Part shown: positions 55,436 to 64,000 of the stretch, piece after piece
Position numbering within the stretch: position 1 is the first letter of the stretch
Layout: every line of letters starts with the position of its first letter
Assembly: GCF_011516935.1 (NCBI RefSeq)
Contig: NZ_WOTF01000005.1
Span: forward strand, 55,253 to 119,252
Reading direction: 5' to 3'
From: Acetobacter farinalis
GTDB lineage: Bacteria > Pseudomonadota > Alphaproteobacteria > Acetobacterales > Acetobacteraceae
Length of the DNA stretch: 64,000 nt
The notes under the pieces: generated by a model
Databases searched by the model: none
Told to the model about the DNA's origin: nothing
The model's input: the letters and a program-made list of their open reading frames with translations, nothing else
Program-made: the position numbers and the translations under genes

Positions 55436-56733
55436 CGGATCTTGGCGCTTTTGCACAGCGGCTTCAGGCAGCCTCACCACGGCCGGTGTTGGGTCGGGTT
55501 TTGCGCGTTTCCGGCGGGTTGGTTTCCGCACGGGTGGATGGTGCGGGTTTGGGTGAATGCTGCCGTATTATTTTGCAGGATGCGGAGCTTCTGGCTGAAG
55601 TCGTCGGGTTTGAAGGGCCGGTTGTTCGGCTCGCACCTATTGGCAGCATGCAGGGCATTGTGCCCGGATGCCTTGTCTACCGGACAGGCGGGGCGCTGAA
55701 GGTGCCAGTGGGAGAGTGTTTGCTGGGGCAGGTTCTGGACGGCTTCGGCCACCCGCTTAACGGTGAAAGCCTGCCGGAGTGTGAGGAACGCCCGTGCGCG
55801 GAGGCACCGCCTTCCGCCCTGTTTCGGCACCGGGTGACCGAGCCTGTCGCAACGGGGCTGCGCGTGATTGATGGCCTGCTGACATGCGGCAAAGGTCAGC
55901 GTGTTGGTATTTTCGGTGAGGCAGGCGGCGGCAAATCCACGCTGCTCGGGCAGCTTGTGCGCGGAACCAGTGCGGATGTTGTCGTTGTGGCGCTGGTGGG
56001 TGAGCGTGGGCGTGAGGTGCGGGATTTTCTGGAACACCAGATGGACCCGCAGACACGGGCGCGCACGGTGCTTGTTGTCGCCACATCCGATCGCCCGCCG
56101 CTGGAGCGTGTGAGGGCCGCGATGAGCGCTACCACCATTGCCGAGTGGTTTCGGGATCAGGGCAACCATGTCCTGCTGGTGGTGGATAGCATGACCCGCC
56201 ATGCCCGGGCTCTGCGCGAGGTGGGGCTGGCGGCGGGGGAAGTGCCGGGGCGGGGCGGCTTTCCGCCTTCCGTCATGGCGGAACTTCCACGCCTTCTGGA
56301 ACGCGCCGGGCCGGGGGATGAGCGGAAAGGCCCCGGAATGATCACGGCTTTCTACACCGTTCTGGTGGAAGGGGAGGGAGACCCGGTTGCGGAAGAAATG
56401 CGCAGTATTCTGGACGGGCACATTCTTCTTTCTCCCACGCTGGCGGCCTCCGGGCATTATCCCGCCATTGATGTGATGACCAGCCGGAGCCGCCTGATGA
56501 ATGTGGTGGCGGATGCTCTCCATTGCGAAAAAGCATCCCGGTTAAGGGCGCTGCTGCATCGGTATGAAGAAGTGCGTTTTCTGGTTGAGGTTGGAGAATA
56601 CAAGTCAGGGAGTGACCCGCAGGCGGATGAAGCTTTGGCGAAAATGGGTGAAATCAGGACGTTTCTGAAACAGGACGAACGGGACATCACGCCGTTTGCC
56701 AGAGTGGTGACATGGCTGAATCAGATCGTTTGA
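55414..56733 (+). CDS. sctN: SctN ATPase
   Basis: 439 aa F1-beta-like ATPase that unfolds and strips chaperones from substrates. Walker A GEAGGGKST (residues about 168-176), 'GERGREVRDFLE', Walker B 'LLVVDSMTRHAR' and the T3S-specific ATPase C-terminus ('VGEYKSGSDPQADEALAKM'). Two starts are possible: ATG 55414, or a GTG at 55432 that overlaps the sctL stop (GTGA) with AAGG upstream; I list the longer one. Overlaps sctO by 22 bases. Confidence 0.96.
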   Translation: MARYGCVTDLGAFAQRLQAASPRPVLGRVLRVSGGLVSARVDGAGLGECCRIILQDAELLAEVVGFEGPVVRLAPIGSMQGIVPGCLVYRTGGALKVPVGECLLGQVLDGFGHPLNGESLPECEERPCAEAPPSALFRHRVTEPVATGLRVIDGLLTCGKGQRVGIFGEAGGGKSTLLGQLVRGTSADVVVVALVGERGREVRDFLEHQMDPQTRARTVLVVATSDRPPLERVRAAMSATTIAEWFRDQGNHVLLVVDSMTRHARALREVGLAAGEVPGRGGFPPSVMAELPRLLERAGPGDERKGPGMITAFYTVLVEGEGDPVAEEMRSILDGHILLSPTLAASGHYPAIDVMTSRSRLMNVVADALHCEKASRLRALLHRYEEVRFLVEVGEYKSGSDPQADEALAKMGEIRTFLKQDERDITPFARVVTWLNQIV

Positions 56734-57227
56734 GGCTCAGGCAGGTTACAGTGCTGGCCCGCATCCAGACATTCCGGGAAGAACAGGCCAGCCGTCAGGT
56801 TGCGGCGGCCCGTATGCAGGTCATGCAGGCGCGGCAGGATGTCACGAATGCGGCTGCCGCGTATGAACAGGATGTGCTTGAGCAGACCAGAGCCCGCCAC
56901 CAGCGCTGGCAGGGGTGTGTGGGGCTGGAGCTGAGCGAGGCCACAGTGCGGACTTTGCGGGCAGAAGATCAGGCAGGACTTGCCTCTGTTGAAGACCACA
57001 GGGTGAATCAGAGCAAAGCGCAACAGGCCGCCCGGCAGGCGCAGGGCGCTTTGAAAAAGGCTGAGCAGGAAGCCGTTTCTGTCCGAAACGCCACGGCCCG
57101 CAGGGATGCGCTGAAACTCAGGCTGACGCGTGCGTATAAAAAACATGAGCGTTTGCGAGAGGACATGATGCGCGATCAGCAAGCGCACATGCTGTTTGTT
57201 CATCGCAACGTGGATGATCCGGTATGA
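56712..57227 (+). CDS. sctO: SctO central stalk protein
   Basis: 171 aa, almost entirely coiled coil (FliJ/YscO-like), with regular heptads from about residue 15 to 165. Couples SctN to SctV. Placement directly after sctN identifies it. Overlaps sctQ by four bases (ATGA). Confidence 0.85.
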   Translation: MAESDRLRLRQVTVLARIQTFREEQASRQVAAARMQVMQARQDVTNAAAAYEQDVLEQTRARHQRWQGCVGLELSEATVRTLRAEDQAGLASVEDHRVNQSKAQQAARQAQGALKKAEQEAVSVRNATARRDALKLRLTRAYKKHERLREDMMRDQQAHMLFVHRNVDDPV

Positions 57228-58231
57228 AAGAGACAGCCGTGACGCGCTATGTGCCGGAAACCGTCAGCCGGGAGGAAAGCAGGCAGCAGACAGGCAGCAG
57301 AGCACCGCGTGTTTCCCTGCGGCTGGGAGAGGCGCTTGTTCTGCACGATCGCATCCAGCCATGGGAAGGGCCATGGGTCTGTTACGAGGGGCGCATGGGC
57401 AATGAGCCCTTCAGGATGTTCGCAGCACAACCGCTTCTGGCCGTTCTCGCTGCGCAGGAAGGAGGAACTGAAAGCAGCCTGACGCCTGAAATGCAGGCTC
57501 TTTTCAGTATTCTGGCTGTTGAGGCATGCTTTGCCCGGCTGGAGCGGGCGCTGGCCACCGAAATCCGGTTTCTCAGAATGGGGCAGGCCTTACCGCCCGG
57601 AGATGCCCGCTATGCCGTTCTGGAAGCCCACGGACAAAGCTGGCCTGTGGCCTTGCAGGCCCCTCGCGCGCTTCTGGTTGCGCTTGTAGACCTCTGGCCG
57701 CTGGCACCGCTCCCTGAGCACGCGGTTTTTGTCAGAACAGCCTTGCGTATTGGAAAAACAACGCTGCCGCTGGCCGTTTTATCCAGCCTTCATTCTGGTG
57801 ATGTCGTGCTGTTTGAAGAGGGTAGCCCGGCACGGGCTGCGCTGGTTGTTGAAAACCATGGGCAGGCCCGGGCGCAGTGGGACGAGGCTAAAGGCTGGGT
57901 TCTGGAAAGCGGCATGACATACCCGGAAAAAAAGGAGGGGCCGGTGGACGAACCAGACAAGAACAGGACCCCGAACGGCATGCAGACCGCGACAGATGAC
58001 GTGACATCAGACATGGAGCTTCCTGTCACGATCAGTTTTGAAATGGGCCAGCAGACCATCACGCTGGCAGAACTGCGCGCACTTGGGCCGGGCAGTGTTC
58101 TCGCGCTGCCTGCCCCCGTTAAAACGCCCATCCGGCTCTGTGTCGGCGGCCGCCAGATCGGCACGGGTGAACTGGTGGATGTTGAAGGGGCTGCCGGAGT
58201 GCGTGTGGTGAGGATTTTCGGGCGTGAATAG
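57224..58231 (+). CDS. sctQ: SctQ cytoplasmic ring protein
   Basis: 335 aa. The recognisable part is the C-terminal SpoA/FliN-like domain (about 265-335, 'LPVTISFEMGQQTITLAELRALGPGSVLALP', 'GELVDVEGAAGVRVVRIFG'). The N-terminal part diverges. No separate SctP ruler gene exists between SctO and SctQ, where one is often found. GTG start of sctR overlaps its end. Confidence 0.88.
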   Translation: MKETAVTRYVPETVSREESRQQTGSRAPRVSLRLGEALVLHDRIQPWEGPWVCYEGRMGNEPFRMFAAQPLLAVLAAQEGGTESSLTPEMQALFSILAVEACFARLERALATEIRFLRMGQALPPGDARYAVLEAHGQSWPVALQAPRALLVALVDLWPLAPLPEHAVFVRTALRIGKTTLPLAVLSSLHSGDVVLFEEGSPARAALVVENHGQARAQWDEAKGWVLESGMTYPEKKEGPVDEPDKNRTPNGMQTATDDVTSDMELPVTISFEMGQQTITLAELRALGPGSVLALPAPVKTPIRLCVGGRQIGTGELVDVEGAAGVRVVRIFGRE

Positions 58232-58883
58232 TCTCGTCACCCCTGACATTTCAGCCGTTCTTGTCGGCATTACCGCACTCGGTTTTGTAACGTTTGCGGC
58301 TGTCACCATGACAAGCTTTATCAAGATTGCCGTTGTGTTGTTTCTGCTTCGCAATGCGCTGGGTATTCAGCAAACACCGCCAAATATCGTGCTGTATGGC
58401 ATTGCCCTGCTCCTGAGCATCTATGTGATGGCCCCTGTGGTGATGAGCGCCTACGCGGCAGCGGTGACAACACCCGTAGACCACATGACGCTTTCGGACA
58501 TGATGGCAGCGGCACGACGGGCGGAGCAGCCTGTAAAAGCCTTTATGCTCCGCTTCACCAGCCCCGGAGAGCGCGAATTTTTCACCAATGCGACCATGCG
58601 TGTGTGGGGACCTGCATCCGGCCTGAAAGCCGCCCCGGATGATCTGCTGATCGTTCTGCCATCCTTCCTGCTTTCCGAGCTTCAGCGGGCTTTTGAAATC
58701 GGCTTTCTGCTCTATCTACCCTTTATTGCCATTGATCTGGTGGTGACGGCCGTTCTCATGGCCATGGGGATGTCGTCCGTTTCTCCCTCCACCATTGGCG
58801 TGCCGCTCAAGCTGTTTCTGTTTGTGGCCATTACGGGCTGGACACGGCTTATTCACGGCCTGGTCCTGAGCTACGCAACATGA
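58224..58883 (+). CDS. sctR: SctR (FliP/HrcR) export channel
   Basis: 219 aa, four membrane helices. Signatures: 'MTSFIKIAVVLFLLRNALGIQQTPPNIVLYGIALLLS', 'LLIVLPSFLLSELQRAFEIGFLLYLPFIAIDLVV' and 'VLMAMGMSSVSPSTIGVPLKL'. Starts with GTG 58224. Confidence 0.97.
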   Translation: MNSLVTPDISAVLVGITALGFVTFAAVTMTSFIKIAVVLFLLRNALGIQQTPPNIVLYGIALLLSIYVMAPVVMSAYAAAVTTPVDHMTLSDMMAAARRAEQPVKAFMLRFTSPGEREFFTNATMRVWGPASGLKAAPDDLLIVLPSFLLSELQRAFEIGFLLYLPFIAIDLVVTAVLMAMGMSSVSPSTIGVPLKLFLFVAITGWTRLIHGLVLSYAT

Positions 58884-58892
58884 CGGCGCATC

Positions 58893-59159
58893 ATGTCTGA
58901 ACAGCTGGTTTTCCACTTCCAGTCCACACTTTCTCTGGTTCTGTATCTGGCGCTTCTGCCCTTGCTGGCCGCGATGGCGGTAGGGCTTGTTGTGGGGATT
59001 TTACAGGCTGTGACACAGGTGCAGGACCAGTCCCTGCCCATGACCTTCAAATTGCTGACGGTCATTCTGCTGCTTCTGTTCGGGGGCTCCCTGCTTGCCG
59101 TGCCGCTGGAGCGTGAGGCAGCCGAGGTGTTTGACTCCTTTCCGACCCTGACACGGTAG
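58893..59159 (+). CDS. sctS: SctS (FliQ/HrcS) export channel
   Basis: 88 aa, two membrane helices, standard FliQ/SctS size: 'VLYLALLPLLAAMAVGLVVGILQAVTQVQDQSLPMTFKLL'. Nine bases after sctR. Confidence 0.96.
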   Translation: MSEQLVFHFQSTLSLVLYLALLPLLAAMAVGLVVGILQAVTQVQDQSLPMTFKLLTVILLLLFGGSLLAVPLEREAAEVFDSFPTLTR

Positions 59160-59166
59160 GCTGGCG

Positions 59167-59997
59167 ATGAGCGCACCACCATCCAGTGTCCCGCTTCTGC
59201 TGGAGATTCTGGGGCAGCTTCAGCACTGGCTGCTGGCGCTGGGCTTTGCCATGGCGCGCCCCATGGGGCTGCTGGCCATTCATCCGGCATTCTCCCGTTT
59301 CCAGATTACCGGCCTGTTACGCGGGGCCATGGCGCTGGTGCTGGCGCTTCCCGCCGTGCCCATGATTGCCGCACTCCTGAACCAGACGCCACAAACAGGC
59401 ATAAGCCTGATGGTGCTGGGCATGAAGGAAGGGGCGCTGGGCTGCGTGCTCGGGCTTTTGCTGGGTATGCCGTTCTGGATGCTGGATGTGGCCGGAGACG
59501 TTCTTGATTTGCAGCGCGGCGCGACACAGGGGCGGATTAATGATCCGGCCGGGTTTGAGGATGTCTCCATAACCGGTACATTCCTTTTGCTGCTCGGTAT
59601 TACCTATTTCGCGGCCTCTGGCGGCTTGCAGATGATGCTGGACAGCCTTTACCAGAGCTGGACCATCTGGGGGCCGCTCTCGGGCCTGCCGGACTTTTCA
59701 CGGCAGTTTCCGGTGCTGGTGCTGGGCTTGCTGGATGACATGCTGGTCTCTGCCCTCAGCCTGGCCCTGCCCATGCTGCTGGCCATGCTGCTTTCAGATA
59801 TCGCCCTGAGTATTGTCAGCCGGGCCGCTCCCTCCCTGCGTGTGGATGACCACGCAATGGGCGCGCGCAATATTGTCTTCTTTTTCGTCCTGACCCTTTA
59901 TACCTCTTATCTGTGTCTTTTTGTCCGGCAGGATATTGCCCGGATGCCAGCCTTTTTTGATGCCCTGAAGCTGATGGTCGGGCAGCACGCCGCATGA
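59167..59997 (+). CDS. sctT: SctT (FliR/HrcT) export channel
   Basis: 276 aa, about six membrane helices ('ARPMGLLAIHPAFSRFQITGLLRGAMALVLALP', 'LLLGMPFWMLDVAGDVLDLQRGATQGRINDPA', 'LAMLLSDIALSIVSRAAPSL'). Overlaps sctU by four bases. Confidence 0.96.
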   Translation: MSAPPSSVPLLLEILGQLQHWLLALGFAMARPMGLLAIHPAFSRFQITGLLRGAMALVLALPAVPMIAALLNQTPQTGISLMVLGMKEGALGCVLGLLLGMPFWMLDVAGDVLDLQRGATQGRINDPAGFEDVSITGTFLLLLGITYFAASGGLQMMLDSLYQSWTIWGPLSGLPDFSRQFPVLVLGLLDDMLVSALSLALPMLLAMLLSDIALSIVSRAAPSLRVDDHAMGARNIVFFFVLTLYTSYLCLFVRQDIARMPAFFDALKLMVGQHAA

Positions 59998-61037
59998 GTG
60001 ACACAAGTGAAAGCAAGGAACTTCCTGCTTCGGCCAAAAAACTGCGGGAGGCCCGCAGAAAAGGGCAGGTAGCCAACAGTAAGGATTTTGTCGGTGCGAT
60101 TGCAACGGTCACGGCGATTTTCTATGTGGCCTTGCGCAGCGCGGACCTGTTTGCCCAACTCGGAGCCGTTCTGTCTGACACAGCGCTTCTGGCCGAAAAG
60201 CCGCTGGAGGTTGCCCTGCCGCTGGTTCTCCAGCGATTGACCGCCTTGTTTATCGGATTTGTTCTGCCTTTGCTGGCTTTGCTCTTTTCTACCGTTGTTC
60301 TTGCAGCACTGGTGGGAAATGGCGGGCTGGTTTTCTCGGTCGAGCCTCTGGCACCCAAATTTGAGCGCATTAATCCTGTCAGCGGGTTCCAGCGCATTTT
60401 CTCGCTGCGCAATATGATTGACGGCCTGAAAATCGTTCTGAAATTTATTGCCGTTCTCTGCACCCTTGTTCTGGTTGTCAAATCAGACGTGCGGGCTTTG
60501 GTGCATCTGCCTGCCTGTGGGCCGACCTGCGTGCCGGATGCTGTTCATGTTATGGTGTGGCCACTGCTGCTTTCAGCAATTTTCTGTTTTCTGGTTCTGG
60601 GCTGTCTCGATCTGGGTATTCAGCGCCTGCTCTTCCGGCGGGAAATGCGGATGACACGCACGGAGCAGAAAAAAGAACACAAGAACTCGGAAGGAAATCC
60701 GCTGATCAAACGGGCCCAGCGGCAGGAACGGCGTGCGGCAATGAGCAGCAACGTGCGCATGGGACTGAAACACGCGACTTTTGTTGTTTATAATTCTGAA
60801 ATTGCCCTTGCATTCCAGTATGCGCCGCCGGACGTTCTTGTGCCAGCCCTTGTAGCCCGTTCGGCAAAAGGGGCCGTTTCAGCATTTCTGGACGATGTGA
60901 AATCCGCGGGCATCCCGATGGTGGATGATGATGAGTCCACCAAATTTCTGGCGTCCCGCGTGCCACTTGGCAATCTGCTGCCTAAGGATGCGTTCCAGAC
61001 AACCATTCAGTGTATGCGCAAAGCCGGTGTCATATAA
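59994..61037 (+). CDS. sctU: SctU (FlhB/HrcU) export switch without the NPTH motif
   Basis: 347 aa: FlhB-type start 'ASAKKLREARRKGQVANSKDF', four membrane helices, then the cytoplasmic tail with 'EQKKEHKNSEGNPLIKRAQRQERR'. Where the family has the autocleavage motif NPTH ('VVVNPTHIAVAL'), this protein reads 'FVVYNSEIALAFQY' (N267-S-E269), one residue shorter and without P or H. Autocleavage, which permits the needle-to-effector switch, should not occur. The frame is clear and the rest of the tail ('VPLGNLLPKDAFQ') is intact, so this is not an obvious sequencing error. Confidence 0.93.
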   Translation: MSDTSESKELPASAKKLREARRKGQVANSKDFVGAIATVTAIFYVALRSADLFAQLGAVLSDTALLAEKPLEVALPLVLQRLTALFIGFVLPLLALLFSTVVLAALVGNGGLVFSVEPLAPKFERINPVSGFQRIFSLRNMIDGLKIVLKFIAVLCTLVLVVKSDVRALVHLPACGPTCVPDAVHVMVWPLLLSAIFCFLVLGCLDLGIQRLLFRREMRMTRTEQKKEHKNSEGNPLIKRAQRQERRAAMSSNVRMGLKHATFVVYNSEIALAFQYAPPDVLVPALVARSAKGAVSAFLDDVKSAGIPMVDDDESTKFLASRVPLGNLLPKDAFQTTIQCMRKAGVI

Positions 61038-61170
61038 AGCGGGCTAGAAAACGGAAATTCTATTACCCGATTGCAGGTTTGTGCACGAATTCCGCCGGAG
61101 TGCCACGCAAAGATGCGTTCAGAACACCCGGAACACCCCCTGCCACGGAAGCCGGGGCAGGGGGAGAAAC

Positions 61171-62010
61171 TCAGGCATTTCCGAAGTCTGCGGTATAATG
61201 CTGGCTTTTATCTTGTGCCATCGTCATCGGGTTGGTGCCGCTGGCCCGGTTCTGGTCATCATCGGGGTGAATATAGGCGTTTCCGGTCCCCAGTTCATTT
61301 TGCATATAAGCGCCCCCGGCCTGCATGGTGGAGGTAGACCCATCATACCATCCGGCCACGGTTGCGTTGCCGGCGGCGTCATGCGTGACGGTGCCTTCAG
61401 GGGCGGAGCCTGCAATGCTTTTTGTATCGCCAGCCGTCTTGCCCTGATCGTCCGAAACCTGAATGGCGGCATTTCGGCCATCAATATAGCTGACGTCTGT
61501 ATTATTGATGCCGTTTGCATCCGCATAAAATTCCAGACGGGATGCCGTTGACTGATATTTTCCAGAAGAATCAGCCTCGGCCATATAACCACCCTGACCG
61601 TTGGCGTAGCTCAGTGTGCCACTTTCACCGGGTTTGAGCGTAATTTCTGCAACAGGCGCTGTTGTCGAGCCACCATTCATGAATTCCCCGATGGTCTCGT
61701 CATGAGAGCTGGTATTGGCAATCGTGACCGTATTGCTGCCGCTTCCTGCTGAAACGCTTGCCGGGGGCGTGGTGGTGGCATGATCCGCCACAGCAGGGGC
61801 ATTGCCTGACGCTGCGGGAGGCGGTGTGGGTTCAGCCGCGGGGGCTGCTATGGTGTCGAGAGAGTGTCCAGAAGGCCCAGGGGCGACCGGGCCACTCTGT
61901 GTCATGCTGCCAAACAACTGCGCCAGTTCGCTCGGGTTAACCCCGGCGCTGGCAAGAGCATCCTCCAATGCGGCAAAAATGTTCGATCCGAGTGCATTTG
62001 AAACAGTCAT
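61171..62010 (-). CDS. Possible T3SS-secreted protein with a C-terminal thaumatin/glucan-binding-like domain
   Basis: 279 aa, no signal peptide. The N-terminus 'MTVSNALGSNIFAALEDAL' is amphipathic, then a Pro/Ala/Thr-rich linker (about 45-90). The C-terminal part ('VTIANTSSHDETIGEF', 'LEFYADANGINNTDVSYIDGRNAAIQV', 'GNAYIHPDDDQNRASGTNP') is a beta-rich domain reminiscent of fungal thaumatin-like proteins. It sits beyond sctU on the opposite strand with an AAGG SD before ATG 62010. Role as effector or translocator is inference. Confidence 0.5.
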   Translation of the reverse strand: MTVSNALGSNIFAALEDALASAGVNPSELAQLFGSMTQSGPVAPGPSGHSLDTIAAPAAEPTPPPAASGNAPAVADHATTTPPASVSAGSGSNTVTIANTSSHDETIGEFMNGGSTTAPVAEITLKPGESGTLSYANGQGGYMAEADSSGKYQSTASRLEFYADANGINNTDVSYIDGRNAAIQVSDDQGKTAGDTKSIAGSAPEGTVTHDAAGNATVAGWYDGSTSTMQAGGAYMQNELGTGNAYIHPDDDQNRASGTNPMTMAQDKSQHYTADFGNA

Positions 62011-62368
62011 GCGGAAAGCCTTGTGATACAAAAACAGGCTCATGACATCGCACGGAAAATAGAAAAAGTGAAAATTAATTACAGTGTTTTATAAAACCTT
62101 CATAAATGAACGTGAGGGGGAAACATGCGAATACCCCACATGAACCGGAGCCTCACGCACTGAATAATCATGCAGAGGCGCTCCTTCTGATGAATCATAG
62201 TCCCCTGAGCTATGAACTATCGCCCTCAGCCACGGGCATACGCCTGCCGGGAGGCAGGATAAACAGAGTACAGGATACACTCTGCCCCGTTATCCCGCCG
62301 CCAGCGGATGTCGTGTGCTCAGGGAATTTGGTTTTCTGCTTTGTGCGCTGTGGCTTTGAACCTCTGCG
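62011..62368. other. Intergenic region
   Basis: About 360 bp between the secreted-protein promoter and the ABC permease stop, AT-rich at its left end (TTTTATAAAACC near 62090). No gene or RNA was recognised; a plus-strand frame from 62106 runs into the opposite-strand permease and looks spurious. Confidence 0.4.
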
Positions 62369-64000
62369 TTACAGGTTTGAAGAGAGATACGCTGCCCGGC
62401 TTCTTGCCGCGCGCCACGCCTGACTGAAAATCGCAAGTGCTGCGATGGCAAGCGCCATGAGCATCACGGTGAGAAAGGGGAGCGGTGTAAGCGCAATCCT
62501 TTGATCAAACGTGGAAAGCCACTCCCGCATCAACAGCCATGCCACGGGCCATGCGACAAGATTTGCGAGCACAACCGGCCGCAGAAACTGGCTGACAAGC
62601 AGAAAAAGAATATCCTGCGTGGTTGCACCAAGGACTTTGCGGATACTTATTTCCTGCATCCGGCGTGTGACGCTGAAGGCTGACAGGCCATAAAGCCCCA
62701 GACAGGCAATGGCCACAGCGACAGCAGACCCGATACTGAAAAGCGCGCTATGGTTTGCATCCGCGCGGTAATCTTCAGCAAGAATATCAGAAACAGTCTG
62801 GGCGGAAAACGGTACGTCCGGCGCAGCCTCTTCCCATGCCGTGCGGAGCCGGGCCATTTCCGTCTGTTCCGTAGCCCCTGAGTAACGCACCAACGCGGCG
62901 GCGTAATTCACAGAGGCTTTGGTGCCAAAAAGAAGGAAAGGGGCGAGAGGCTCATGAACGCCACCAAGGCGTATGTCTTCAATCACGCCAATAATGCGAT
63001 ATTTTCCGTCTCCGGACGCAGGCTGCACCTCCTGTCCGACGGCCTGTTCAGCAGAAGTAAAGCCAAAGCGGCGCGCGGCCAGACGCGAAATGATGACGTT
63101 TCCGGCATTTTCCGCCGTTGACGTTCCCTGAGCGTAGTCCTGCCCATGCTCCTCATCAAACAGGCGTCCTGCAATGAGCGTTGCCCCGATCGTCTCGAAA
63201 TAACCCGGCGTTGCGTACCCCCACTGAAGCCCGAAAGTGACAGGGCTGCCTGGCCGCTTCCAATTATCGCGGTCAGACATGTGATGGGGATAAAGATCGG
63301 ACCGGGAGACCGTGGTGACTCCCGGCACTTCAGCCAGACGGGAGACAAGAGCCGCCTGCCGGGTTTTCAGGCTGTCATCATTCAAGGCATCGATCACGAT
63401 CAGCCCATGTGTGGGCATCCCACGCTCCAGCGTCTGGATGAAGGTCGCCTGCCGGGTCATGACCAACGTGCAGATGGCCAGAATGATGGCGAAAGTGAAT
63501 TGCAACGCCACAAGCCCGTTCCGTATCCTGCGCTCCAGCCTGCCGCCTCCGGGCATCCTGCTTGCAGAAAGGACTTCAACAGGCCGAAACGCGGAAAGAG
63601 CCAAGGCGGGATAAAGACCGGCAACACTCCCCACCAGCACGGCAATAGCCAGTGTGACAGGCAGAATAAACGCCCATTCATACGGGATTTGCCATCCGCC
63701 GAATGCATTGACCCACCTCACGGCACTCTCAGTCAGGGTCAGAGCAAGACCAGCCGCCCCCAGAGCCAGAAGAACAGCTTCTGTCATGAACCGGACAACA
63801 AGAGAGAAACGGCTGGCCCCAAGGATCTTGCGTACTGCAACATCCTTGGCGCGCATCCCGGCACGGGCCGTTGCCAGATTAATGTAATTGACGATAGCGG
63901 TTGCCAGAGCCGCCAGTCCGACCAGCCCGAGAATGTGCACAAGCTGTTGGCTGGTACCGGCCTCACCGATAGCAGCGTTATGAAAATGCACGTCCCGCAG
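62369..64000 (-). CDS. FtsX-type ABC transporter permease (5' end beyond window)
   Basis: At least 543 aa visible. An FtsX domain starts near the visible N-terminus ('LVHILGLVGLAALATAIVNYINLATARAGMRAKDVAVRKILGASR') and a second near the C-terminus ('LGLYGLSAFSVTRRMQEISIRKVLGATTQDILFLLVSQF'). Between them lies a large periplasmic MacB-like region ('DSLKTRQAALVSRLAEVPGVTTVSRSD', 'RIIGVIEDIRLGGVHEPL'). The reading frame continues through the window end ('LRDVHFH'), so the first methionine at 63991 is not the start. Family: macrolide/peptide/lipoprotein-type exporters. Confidence 0.9.
   Translation of the reverse strand: MRDVHFHNAAIGEAGTSQQLVHILGLVGLAALATAIVNYINLATARAGMRAKDVAVRKILGASRFSLVVRFMTEAVLLALGAAGLALTLTESAVRWVNAFGGWQIPYEWAFILPVTLAIAVLVGSVAGLYPALALSAFRPVEVLSASRMPGGGRLERRIRNGLVALQFTFAIILAICTLVMTRQATFIQTLERGMPTHGLIVIDALNDDSLKTRQAALVSRLAEVPGVTTVSRSDLYPHHMSDRDNWKRPGSPVTFGLQWGYATPGYFETIGATLIAGRLFDEEHGQDYAQGTSTAENAGNVIISRLAARRFGFTSAEQAVGQEVQPASGDGKYRIIGVIEDIRLGGVHEPLAPFLLFGTKASVNYAAALVRYSGATEQTEMARLRTAWEEAAPDVPFSAQTVSDILAEDYRADANHSALFSIGSAVAVAIACLGLYGLSAFSVTRRMQEISIRKVLGATTQDILFLLVSQFLRPVVLANLVAWPVAWLLMREWLSTFDQRIALTPLPFLTVMLMALAIAALAIFSQAWRAARSRAAYLSSNL

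Overview
The window (about 58-60% GC by eye) looks like the chromosome of an acetic acid bacterium (Acetobacteraceae). Reasons are a membrane PQQ glucose dehydrogenase, a methylcitrate (prp) operon with an acetyl-CoA/propionyl-CoA synthetase, a UrcA-family protein, a TonB receptor next to a cytochrome b561, and the general codon style. The genus cannot be fixed from this sequence alone.

Layout. 62-1021: GlxA-type AraC regulator. 1422-4459: a tightly overlapping alkylation-repair operon (ada, a 2OG-Fe(II) oxygenase, alkB, tag). 4775-18988: a complete type I-E CRISPR-Cas locus in the order cas3, a 310-bp special intergenic region, cas8e-cse2-cas7e-cas5e-cas6e-cas1-cas2, a short leader, and an array of 83 repeats and 82 spacers with a constant 61-bp period. 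19153-21120: UrcA protein and a divergent MocR regulator. 21154-28446: a short-chain fatty acid regulator (PrpR/RamB type) divergent from prpD-prpC-prpB-acs/prpE. 28700-34652: acid phosphatase, TonB receptor, cytochrome b561 and a TSUP permease. 34674-36390: two IS5-family elements inserted back to back, sharing one TA. 36390-41598: RpiR regulator, FetAB-like ABC transporter, TetR regulator, isochorismatase-like hydrolase and AbrB-type membrane protein. 41756-44191: gcd. 45088-62010: a non-flagellar type III secretion system (T3SS). 62369-64000: an FtsX-type ABC permease cut by the window end.

The most interesting item is the cas3-cas8e gap. It holds what looks like a CreTA module, a CRISPR-guided toxin-antitoxin RNA pair. 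A degenerate repeat overlaps the cas3 stop codon, and a second degenerate repeat follows about 21 nt later. Both keep the Cas6e hairpin, in one case by a compensatory base-pair change. The first 15 nt of the pseudo-spacer recur exactly 59 bp downstream, preceded by AAG, the canonical I-E PAM, just upstream of a candidate promoter. That promoter would drive a short RNA that opens with a hairpin and carries a strong Shine-Dalgarno and a 9-codon ORF with tandem AGA AGA arginine codons, the hallmark of tRNA-sequestering CreT toxins. Cascade loaded with this pseudo-crRNA would be expected to repress the toxin, making the cells dependent on intact Cascade.

The second item is the T3SS. It has the export apparatus (SctR, S, T, U, V), ATPase complex (SctK, L, N, O, Q), rings (SctD, SctJ) and rod (SctI), but its outer-membrane part is assembled from a short SctC/NolW-like N-domain protein plus a Tad-pilus-type secretin module (CpaC, CpaD and a TadD-like TPR lipoprotein). 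SctU lacks the usual NPTH autocleavage motif. The operon also encodes a GDPH-containing (DUF1521/MIIA-like) protein comparable to rhizobial NopE effectors, and several small proteins that may be needle or secreted components. No clear translocators, needle ruler or gatekeeper were recognised.
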